From: an uncultured archaeon
GTDB lineage: Archaea > Thermoproteota > Nitrososphaeria > Nitrososphaerales > Nitrosopumilaceae
DNA length: 11,437 nucleotides
Direction of reading: 5' to 3'
NCBI GenBank assembly: GCA_937896495.1
Contig: CALBNQ010000012.1
Location: forward strand, 1-11,437
Every line of letters begins with the position of its first letter. The first letter of the stretch is position 1. The translations under genes were made by a program, and so were the position numbers. Below are positions 6,313-11,437 of the stretch, piece by piece. The notes below the pieces were generated by a model that had not been told where the DNA came from, made no database searches, and saw only the letters and a program-made list of their open reading frames with translations.

Positions 6313-6322
6313 CCTTATATCC
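6313..6322 (-). promoter_or_regulatory. TATA box for the small-protein pair
   Basis: Minus-strand GGATATAAGG, with the ATATAA core centred 25-26 bp before the ATG at 6292. Almost the same sequence (GGATATAAAT) occurs at 6878-6887 upstream of the next minus-strand gene. Confidence 0.6.
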
Positions 6323-6859
6323 CTAATTGATTATAATCTCAATTTCATTAGAACCATTTTTTACATTCCCTGGTTCTGTATAGTCATGTTTTTGCCAAGA
6401 CGCAAATACTTCTGAACCAATTTTGTGATTACCTTTTCCTAAATCTGATGCTTTGAAAACAAATTTCTCATTAAAATCAAATAATTCTTCTCTTACATCC
6501 TCTTCGGTTAATCGTATAAACGGTTCAAAGTTTTTTGCAACTTGAACCCATATCCTTCTATCTTTCATTGGATTGACCAGTTTTGGATTACGAGTCCAAA
6601 AAATAGATGCTTTTCTATATGTGTCAATTGTCCTACCGAGTTCTTTTTTCCTGAACCCGCCTGATGTTAATTTAACACCATATTTCATCTTAAATGATGC
6701 ATCATAGTTATTGTATGCTTTAGTCCAATTTGCCTCATTAAATGCATCTCTGAGGTCTCCTTCAACTGAAAATTGGACATTAATCTCTATATTTTCATCA
6801 GATGAATATTCATCCTTAGATTTTACTAATTTTATATCTGAAATACGACTTTCTCCCAT
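6323..6859 (-). CDS. Protein of unknown function, 178 aa, predicted beta-rich and soluble
   Basis: Not recognised as a named family. The frame runs on to a GTG at 6889 (188 aa), but ATG 6859 is preferred: the ten codons between include a TATA box (GGATATAAAT, 6878-6887) correctly placed for ATG 6859, and the GTG would lie only 22 bp from the divergent rpoL ATG. From ATG 6859: strand-rich N terminus with IEINVQFSVEGD (24-35), an aromatic middle (NWTKAYNNYD, 44-53), WTRNP and a basic KDRR patch (about 88-100), a FEPFIRLTEED segment, then KFVFKASDLGKG and paired strands to EIEIIIN at the end. This resembles an Ig-like sandwich but without signal peptide or membrane helix, so it is probably cytosolic. 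No Cys. Function cannot be assigned; it is upstream of the small-protein pair, 30 bp apart, but that pair has its own TATA box. Confidence 0.75.
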   Translation of the reverse strand: MGESRISDIKLVKSKDEYSSDENIEINVQFSVEGDLRDAFNEANWTKAYNNYDASFKMKYGVKLTSGGFRKKELGRTIDTYRKASIFWTRNPKLVNPMKDRRIWVQVAKNFEPFIRLTEEDVREELFDFNEKFVFKASDLGKGNHKIGSEVFASWQKHDYTEPGNVKNGSNEIEIIIN

Positions 6860-6877
6860 TTCTAACTGATCATCATG

Positions 6878-6887
6878 ATTTATATCC
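6878..6887. promoter_or_regulatory. Shared TATA-like element between rpoL and the 178-aa gene
   Basis: Plus strand ATTTATATCC, minus strand GGATATAAAT. The near-palindromic core TTATAT/ATATAA (6880-6885) is centred about 24 bp before minus-strand ATG 6859 and about 30 bp before plus-strand ATG 6912. It is the only TATA-like sequence in the 52 bp between the two ATGs, so both genes may use it. Confidence 0.45.
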
Positions 6888-6911
6888 ACAATAAGTGTTT
6901 TTTTGGATTAC

Positions 6912-7190
6912 ATGAACGTTCAAGTAATAAATTCTGAATCAAAAGAAATGAGTCTTTCAATGAAAGATGCTGACATAGGAATACTGTATGTTATCCAACA
7001 TGAGCTTTTAAAACAATCAAGTGTGGATTTTGCAGGTGTAATTGTAAAACATCCTTTAAAAAATGAAATTTGGATGAGAATTACTTCTAACTCAAAACCA
7101 TTAGGCGAAATTAAAAAAGCAACAGATTCAGCAATTAAAACTTCTGAAGAATTCAAAAAATTAGTAAGTTCAAAAATTCAGGTAAATTAG
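6912..7190 (+). CDS. rpoL: DNA-directed RNA polymerase subunit L (Rpo11/RpoL)
   Basis: 92 aa from ATG 6912. Subunit L pairs with subunit D to form the archaeal polymerase assembly platform (equivalent to the bacterial alpha dimer and eukaryotic Rpb3/Rpb11). The signature half is clear: VDFAGVIVKHPLKNEIWMRI (38-57) matches the family pattern FAGY-x2-HPL-x-[DN]E-x3-RI, followed by a long C-terminal helix (64-85). The N-terminal motif usually seen as HTLGN is weak here (ADIGILYVIQHELL). TTG 6903 could extend it by three residues, but ATG 6912 is preferred, with the TATA element about 30 bp upstream. tfs follows after 1 bp, so they are co-transcribed. Confidence 0.87.
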   Translation: MNVQVINSESKEMSLSMKDADIGILYVIQHELLKQSSVDFAGVIVKHPLKNEIWMRITSNSKPLGEIKKATDSAIKTSEEFKKLVSSKIQVN

Positions 7191-7191
7191 A

Positions 7192-7509
7192 TTGAAGTTT
7201 TGCCCCAAATGTGAGGTTAAATTAAAAAAGAGTGATTCTGGCCTTCAATGCTCTAAATGTGGTTATATTGAAGGAGAAAAAATAACACAAACAAAAAAAG
7301 TTGTTCAAGAAGAAGAACCTGATTTTTCACTTCTTACTTTTGAAGGAAATGAAGGAGAAGAATCAAATCCCACAATTAAAATGGATTGTGAAAAATGTGG
7401 TCATGATGAAGCTGTTTGGTGGATGTTTCAGACCAGAAGTGCAGATGAACCTACTACAAGGTTTTACCGTTGCCAGAAATGTAAATACACCTGGCGTGAT
7501 TACACATAA
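7192..7509 (+). CDS. tfs: Transcription factor S (TFS), RNA cleavage factor related to TFIIS/Rpb9
   Basis: 105 aa, normal length. It has an N-terminal zinc ribbon, C4-x2-C7 and C20-x2-C23, an acidic linker, and a C-terminal TFIIS-type ribbon, C66-x2-C69 and C94-x2-C97. The tip of the second ribbon carries the acidic pair D85-E86 in RSADEPTT, which enters the polymerase active site and promotes cleavage of backtracked RNA. With D-E intact this should be an active cleavage factor rather than an inhibitory paralogue. TTG start, one base after the rpoL stop; AGGT about 9 nt upstream is a weak ribosome site. rpoL, tfs and pcn are also close together in other archaea. Confidence 0.93.
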   Translation: MKFCPKCEVKLKKSDSGLQCSKCGYIEGEKITQTKKVVQEEEPDFSLLTFEGNEGEESNPTIKMDCEKCGHDEAVWWMFQTRSADEPTTRFYRCQKCKYTWRDYT

Positions 7510-7511
7510 CG

Positions 7512-7517
7512 TTTAAC
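7512..7517 (+). promoter_or_regulatory. TATA-like element before pcn
   Basis: TTTAAC centred about 29-30 bp before the TTG of pcn, just after the tfs stop. It suggests pcn has its own leaderless transcript in addition to any read-through from rpoL-tfs. Confidence 0.4.
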
Positions 7518-7543
7518 TTGAACTTTGAGTCACAAAAATTGAT

Positions 7544-8290
7544 TTGACTTTTGAAGCAAAAACAAGTGGTTCAGATGATCTAAAAGCAATCATATCTGCT
7601 ATTTCTACACTTGTTGAAGAGGCAACTTTTGTCGCAACAGCTGAAGGTATTTCTTTTAGAGGAATGGATCCTTCACATGTTGCATTAATTGATATTTCTT
7701 GGCCAAACTCTGCATTTGAAAAATATGAATGTGATAGTGATATTAAGTTTGGAGTTAGAATAGATGAGTTTTCAAAACTCATCAAAAGAGCAGACAAAAA
7801 AGACAGTATTGAAATTAGTATTTCTGATCAAAATATGTTGCTTGTTACTGTTGGAAAAAATAAAAAATACAAAATGCGTTTAATTGAAAGTTCTGCTACA
7901 GATACCCCATTACCAAAAATTCCATATGATTCAAAAATTATTTTGTCGTCTTCAAAATTTGATAAAATTTTAGGTGATGTACAAGTTGTTTCTGATTATT
8001 TAACAATTCAAACAACTGGCTCAAATGCAGATTTTTCAGGTAAAGGTGATTCAGGTGAAGTTGTAATTGATTTAGAAAAAGATGATAAAGATATTGATGA
8101 AATCTCATCAAAAGAGGATAGTATTGGGACTTATAGTCTTGAATATCTAAACCCAGTTGTTAAAGCAGTAGGCTCAAATGCTGGTTTAATTACGTGTGAA
8201 TTTTCTAGTGCAAAACCTCTAAGAATTGAATTTAAAGTAGCAAATATTGGTAGAATCCACTTTTATCTTGCTCCACGCGTAGAAAGTTAA
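7544..8290 (+). CDS. pcn: DNA polymerase sliding clamp (PCNA)
   Basis: 248 aa, the standard PCNA length. The clamp encircles DNA and tethers PolB/PolD, FEN1, ligase and other partners by their PIP motifs. Two similar domains are joined by the interdomain loop at about 118-130 (TDTPLPKIPY region). The family signature EGISFRGMDPSHVALIDISW lies at 34-53, with GVRIDEFSKLIKR (70-82) and the C-terminal IHFYLAPRVE (238-247), which forms part of the PIP-binding groove. Only one PCNA gene is seen here; a single such gene would form a homotrimer, unlike the three-gene heterotrimers of Sulfolobales. TTG start, in the usual place for the family (MTFEAKTS). No ribosome site is seen before it, in keeping with a leaderless transcript. 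Confidence 0.96.
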   Translation: MTFEAKTSGSDDLKAIISAISTLVEEATFVATAEGISFRGMDPSHVALIDISWPNSAFEKYECDSDIKFGVRIDEFSKLIKRADKKDSIEISISDQNMLLVTVGKNKKYKMRLIESSATDTPLPKIPYDSKIILSSSKFDKILGDVQVVSDYLTIQTTGSNADFSGKGDSGEVVIDLEKDDKDIDEISSKEDSIGTYSLEYLNPVVKAVGSNAGLITCEFSSAKPLRIEFKVANIGRIHFYLAPRVES

Positions 8291-8294
8291 AGCA

Positions 8295-8300
8295 TTTAAA
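8295..8300 (+). promoter_or_regulatory. TATA box for the aspartate kinase gene
   Basis: TTTAAA within GCATTTAAAGAT, centred about 28 bp before TTG 8326. The same ATTTAAAG sequence stands before the gene at 9768. Confidence 0.55.
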
Positions 8301-8325
8301 GATTAAAAAATTCAAGTATTTTGAA

Positions 8326-9729
8326 TTGAGACTTGTAATAAAATATGGTGGAACATCAATTTCTACTGCAAAAGATATCAAAGCAATAGCAAAATATCTT
8401 AATTCTTTATCAAAGAAAAATCAAACCATAGTTGTTTGTTCTGCAATGAGTGGAACAACTGATGATTTAATTGAAATATCTGAATCAATAAAAAAAGAAA
8501 ACAAGTCAAAGGGTGAACAACTAGCATCGAAAATTATCAATAGACATAAACAACTAGCAAAACAACTTATCAAAAAATCTGATGTACAAAAAAAATTACT
8601 TAAAAAACTAGATCAAGATTTTTCAGAACTTCTTGCATTAATAGATGGAATGGTGTTACTAGGTGAAGTAACATCAAGATCCATGGATTATTTAATTTCA
8701 TTTGGTGAAAGATTATCGATAAAATTAATATCATCAGCACTTAATGACTTAGGCAAAAAATCAATCCCTCTTACTGGAAAGGAAATAGGAATTGTTACTA
8801 ATTCAAATTTTGGTGAATCAAAACCATTGATGGATACAACAAGATTGAGAACATCAAAGATTGTAGATGCATTATTTTTAAAGAAAACAATTCCTGTTGT
8901 AGGTGGATTTGCTGGTGCAGATCAACATGGACATGTTACTACTTTTGGTCGAGGTGGTTCTGATTACTCTGCAACAATTATTGGTTCTTCAATTAAAGCA
9001 GATGAAATTTGGTTAATGAGCGATGTAGATGGATTAATGACTGCAGATCCTAAAATTGTAAAAAATACAAAATTACTCAAAGAGGTTTCATATGTTGAAG
9101 CAATTGAGATGGCTTTGTTTGGTGCAAAGCAAATTCATCCACGAACATTTGAACCTCTACTTACAAAGAAAATACCAATGAAGATAAGAAATTCATTTAA
9201 TGTGAAAAATGAGGGAACCTTAGTATCTTCATCACCTTCAAAAATTGTAAAAAATACTGTAAAGTGTGTTAGTTATGTCAAAAATAACGGTTTAATCGAT
9301 ATTAGAGGTAGTAGTATGGTTGGTAATCCTGGTACTGCAGCAAAAATATTTGAAACATTAGCTAAGGCTGGAATTAATGTAATGATGATTTCACAAAATC
9401 CATCAGAATCTAGTATTACTATAGTTGTAAAGAATACTGATCTAGATAAAGCAACAAGTTCTCTTGAGATGGAATTATTAGGAAAAACAATAAAAAGATT
9501 GGAGATTACTACTGATGTAGCAATAATTGCTTTAATTGGATCAGGTATGCGAGGAACAGTTGGAGTTGCATCAAAAGTTTTCACTGCAATTCAGAAAAAT
9601 AAAGTCAATGTATCTATGATTACACAAGGTTCATCCGAACTTAATCTTGCATTTGTTGTAAAAAATTCTGATGCAAATTCTGCAGTTCGTGCATTGCATA
9701 ATGCATTTACACTAGATAAAATACACTAA
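8326..9729 (+). CDS. Aspartate kinase with two C-terminal ACT domains
   Basis: 467 aa. It phosphorylates L-aspartate, the first step towards threonine, methionine and (through DAP) lysine. The amino-acid kinase domain spans about 1-300: KYGGTSI at 6-12 (catalytic K6), VCSAMSG (37-43), SFGERLS (125-131), GFAGAD (194-199), TTFGRGGSDYSA (205-216) and MSDVDGLMTADP (231-242). Two ACT domains follow at about 322-392 (with GNPGTAAKIFETL) and 400-463 (with GTVGVASKVF), each ending in a VVKN strand. This is the regulated, feedback-inhibited architecture, and Thr or Lys inhibition is likely but not specified by sequence. TTG start with a TATA box 28 bp upstream, hence its own promoter. No homoserine dehydrogenase fusion. 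Confidence 0.95.
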   Translation: MRLVIKYGGTSISTAKDIKAIAKYLNSLSKKNQTIVVCSAMSGTTDDLIEISESIKKENKSKGEQLASKIINRHKQLAKQLIKKSDVQKKLLKKLDQDFSELLALIDGMVLLGEVTSRSMDYLISFGERLSIKLISSALNDLGKKSIPLTGKEIGIVTNSNFGESKPLMDTTRLRTSKIVDALFLKKTIPVVGGFAGADQHGHVTTFGRGGSDYSATIIGSSIKADEIWLMSDVDGLMTADPKIVKNTKLLKEVSYVEAIEMALFGAKQIHPRTFEPLLTKKIPMKIRNSFNVKNEGTLVSSSPSKIVKNTVKCVSYVKNNGLIDIRGSSMVGNPGTAAKIFETLAKAGINVMMISQNPSESSITIVVKNTDLDKATSSLEMELLGKTIKRLEITTDVAIIALIGSGMRGTVGVASKVFTAIQKNKVNVSMITQGSSELNLAFVVKNSDANSAVRALHNAFTLDKIH

Positions 9730-9739
9730 AATAAAATCA

Positions 9740-9745
9740 TTTAAA
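9740..9745 (+). promoter_or_regulatory. TATA box for the duplicated-domain secreted protein
   Basis: TTTAAA in CATTTAAAGT, centred 25-26 bp before TTG 9768. The spacing fits transcription starting at the start codon. Confidence 0.55.
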
Positions 9746-9767
9746 GTAATCATTTTAATCAAATTTA

Positions 9768-11231
9768 TTGAAAAAATTATTATCTGTACTAATAATTGGA
9801 ATTTTTGTAACAAGTTTAATTTCAATCACTTCAATTTCTGATCAATTTGTTGATGCTGGTTCTAGGAAAAAAATTCATTTTACTCAAACAATAACATCTT
9901 CACAAGATCCTGGTCAAGGACATCAAAATCATCAATTGTCCTTAATTCTTCCCCCAAACAAAGGAACTCTTTATGATGGTTCGATGACATTTACATCCAG
10001 TGAACCTGTCCAAATAGTAGTTTTACATGAAATTGATTCACATGAAGTAAAAGGTCAACCTACATGGACTGTTGATGGAAATACAATCTATGGATTATCT
10101 TTGATTGATTTAGAAAAAAATTCTGGTTCTTTTGAATTCACAGGTTCTGCACTTGCATTACATTCATCAAATTCAAAAAAATTCACTTCAACTGTAAGTG
10201 TTGATGGTTGGATTCGTGGATTACCAATTGATGTTATTTCACAAAAAATTGAATTAGAAAAGAAAGAATCATCATCACTACTTTCTAGAACACATATTCC
10301 GGCTACAATTCCTATGCATAAAGGAATCTATAATGGAAATCAAGTTCTTTACATAATCACTGATAGTAGTGATAAGGATTATGCACAAATTATTACTGAA
10401 AAACAAGGTTGGAATGTTGAACTTTCAACGATTATTTCTGATGTACCAAATGATATTCTTGGTAAATTATTTGTCTTCAAAAATGGAATTAAAGGAGATG
10501 GTATTTTTGGATTTCAAAGTGAAATAGTTTCAAGTACCCCCTCACAAGAATCTGAATATATTGCATTAACTTCTGTAGTCGAAGTTACTTGGAAAAAAGG
10601 ACAAAAAGAAATTTTATTTGAATCATCTGAAGAAATAATTACTGCAAAAGAAAATGGAAGAATTGAATTTAATGAAATAGGTGTTGTTCTAAATACACCT
10701 CAAATCGTTTGGCCTGATGGACAAATGAAAGAATTTTCTGATAAAACAATTACTGATAAAATATCATATGATGAGGGACAAGTTGTAGAAATTAATGAAG
10801 ACGATCTTACTGTAACTTTTGTAGCTCATAGAGGTTGGGGACCTGATGGTAGAACCATTTACTATATTGTAACTGATGCAACACCTTCTGGACCTGCAAA
10901 AATGATGGGAATTGTATCATCACCAAAATTATCAAATTTAACTACACATTCATCAACAATTGATTTGTTTCAATTCAAAAATGGGATTAAAGGTTCAGGG
11001 CTATTAGGATACCAAGCAGGAATTGCTTCAGCTTCACTTGATGATAAAAATTACAGTCCTATTTGGAGAATATCTTTAGTAGATTGGAATAATGAAAATT
11101 CAGCAAAAATTCTTGAAACTATATCTGATATTGATTCATTTCGTGAAAATGATTTACTATCTGTAAGTATTGCACGACCAATGAATAATGATTATGTAGT
11201 TAATTTTCCATTTATTGATCCTTTTCAATAA
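9768..11231 (+). CDS. Secreted protein of unknown function with a duplicated domain
   Basis: 487 aa. Residues 1-30 are a signal peptide (KKLLSVLIIGIFVTSL core, cleavage near VDAG). The mature protein has a His-bearing N-terminal stretch (GHQNHQ, 51-56) leading a beta-rich domain at about 56-165. Two homologous domains follow, about 183-312 and 353-480. Each has a YIxTD strand (195-199 and 366-370), the near-identical FKNGIKGxGxxGxQ motif (237-250 and 403-416), then a Y-x3-[TW]-x4-V-x-W strand and a conserved final strand. No C-terminal membrane helix or lipobox is visible, so it is either released or held by other proteins. No enzyme motif is recognised. It may be one of the uncharacterised exported families of ammonia-oxidising archaea; metal or ligand binding is possible. 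TTG start. Confidence 0.85.
   Translation: MKKLLSVLIIGIFVTSLISITSISDQFVDAGSRKKIHFTQTITSSQDPGQGHQNHQLSLILPPNKGTLYDGSMTFTSSEPVQIVVLHEIDSHEVKGQPTWTVDGNTIYGLSLIDLEKNSGSFEFTGSALALHSSNSKKFTSTVSVDGWIRGLPIDVISQKIELEKKESSSLLSRTHIPATIPMHKGIYNGNQVLYIITDSSDKDYAQIITEKQGWNVELSTIISDVPNDILGKLFVFKNGIKGDGIFGFQSEIVSSTPSQESEYIALTSVVEVTWKKGQKEILFESSEEIITAKENGRIEFNEIGVVLNTPQIVWPDGQMKEFSDKTITDKISYDEGQVVEINEDDLTVTFVAHRGWGPDGRTIYYIVTDATPSGPAKMMGIVSSPKLSNLTTHSSTIDLFQFKNGIKGSGLLGYQAGIASASLDDKNYSPIWRISLVDWNNENSAKILETISDIDSFRENDLLSVSIARPMNNDYVVNFPFIDPFQ
10314..10703 (+). repeat. Protein-level tandem domain, copy 1
   Basis: Codes for residues about 183-312 of the secreted protein. It contains FKNGIKGDGIFGFQ and aligns over its whole length with copy 2 with a few small gaps. 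DNA similarity is obvious only around the FKNGIKG codons, so the duplication is old. Confidence 0.65.
10815..11207 (+). repeat. Protein-level tandem domain, copy 2
   Basis: Codes for residues about 350-480 of the secreted protein and contains FKNGIKGSGLLGYQ. It is separated from copy 1 by about 37 residues with an acidic, charged linker. Confidence 0.65.
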
Positions 11232-11247
11232 TCATTTCACTAAACGG

Positions 11248-11255
11248 ATAAATTA
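11248..11255 (+). promoter_or_regulatory. TATA-like element for the CobJ-like gene
   Basis: ATAAATTA centred about 28 bp before TTG 11280. The surrounding 48 bp is AT-rich, so the assignment is tentative. Confidence 0.35.
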
Positions 11256-11279
11256 CTTAATAAAAATTTAATTTTTGAA

Positions 11280-11437
11280 TTGGTTGGAAAACTTTACATC
11301 GTTGGTGTAGGTCCTGGCAGTAATGATCACATGACATTTCGAGCAAAAGAAGCAATTATTGAAAGCGATACAATTGTTGGTTACGAAACTTATGTGAATT
11401 TGGTTGCTGATTTAATTAAAGGAAAAACAATTCATAG
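11280..11437 (+). CDS. cobJ: Precorrin-3B/cobalt-precorrin-3 C17-methyltransferase (CobJ/CbiH-like), 3' truncated
   Basis: Only the first 52 codons are present and the frame is open to the right edge. The N terminus is the SAM-dependent tetrapyrrole methylase signature: GKLYIVGVGPGSNDHMTFRA (residues 3-22), with the GxGPG loop, then AIIESDTIVGYETYVNLV. GYxTY after the second strand is typical of CobJ/CbiH, which methylates C17 with ring contraction in cobalamin synthesis. Related methylases (CobI, CobM, CobA, diphthine synthase) share the GxGPG loop, so the exact member is likely rather than certain. TTG start; the frame has no ATG before it. Cobalamin synthesis is well known in ammonia-oxidising archaea. 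Whether other cob genes follow lies outside the window. Confidence 0.78.
   Translation, partial: MVGKLYIVGVGPGSNDHMTFRAKEAIIESDTIVGYETYVNLVADLIKGKTIH

Noticed and set aside
6108..6326. Plus-strand open frame of 72 codons
   Set aside because: It lies over the two minus-strand small genes, whose paralogous match and promoter and Shine-Dalgarno signals are better support; its Ser-rich product has no features.
7301..7516. Second plus-strand frame inside tfs
   Set aside because: Shadow of tfs; the zinc-ribbon Cys pattern is in the other frame.
1..11437. CRISPR array, insertion sequence, tRNA or defence system
   Set aside because: No regularly spaced repeats, terminal inverted repeats, transposase or nuclease motifs were found on either strand.

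Overview
The window looks like part of the chromosome of an ammonia-oxidising archaeon of the Nitrososphaerota (Thaumarchaeota), most like marine Nitrosopumilus. The basis is: archaeal information-processing genes (RNA polymerase subunit L, transcription factor S, PCNA), a secreted membrane-anchored blue-copper protein, a Cache/HAMP/class III cyclase receptor, a cobalamin-pathway methyltransferase, very low GC (about 30% by eye), tightly packed genes, many TTG or GTG starts, and TATA boxes centred about 22-30 bp before start codons (leaderless or nearly leaderless mRNAs). No rRNA, tRNA, CRISPR array, insertion sequence or phage gene was seen. Genus is inferred, not shown.

Layout. Positions 1-1234 hold the 3' part of a receptor cyclase, open at the left edge. 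1250-2239 is an anchored cupredoxin. On the minus strand are a ferredoxin with one Cys-to-Asp cluster ligand (2282-2581) and a RecA/RadB-like protein with a degraded Walker A (2676-3284). A class V PLP enzyme (3311-4462) runs divergently from the RecA-like gene; it converges with, and overlaps by 6 bp, a stand-alone Lrp/AsnC-type RAM domain (4457-4714). That gene is divergent from a kynurenine-formamidase-like cyclase-family hydrolase (4776-5444). A DUSP23-like tyrosine/dual-specificity phosphatase follows (5489-5983).

The apparent 339-bp gap at 5984-6322 is not empty. It encodes two very small tandem paralogous proteins (50 and 48 aa) on the minus strand, the second stop abutting the phosphatase stop. 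Upstream of them is a 178-188 aa protein of unknown function (6323-6859, possibly to 6889). It shares a TATA-like element with the divergent rpoL gene.

rpoL, tfs and pcn (6912-8290) form the core information-processing block on the plus strand. They are followed by a two-ACT-domain aspartate kinase (8326-9729), a secreted protein with an internal domain duplication (9768-11231) and the 5' end of a CobJ/CbiH-type methyltransferase (11280 to the window end).

How they may work together: rpoL, tfs and pcn serve transcription elongation/proofreading and replication. The PLP enzyme, RAM protein and formamidase-like hydrolase could be a small amino-acid-related module, but that is only inferred from adjacency. 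The most novel part is the pair of tiny paralogues.
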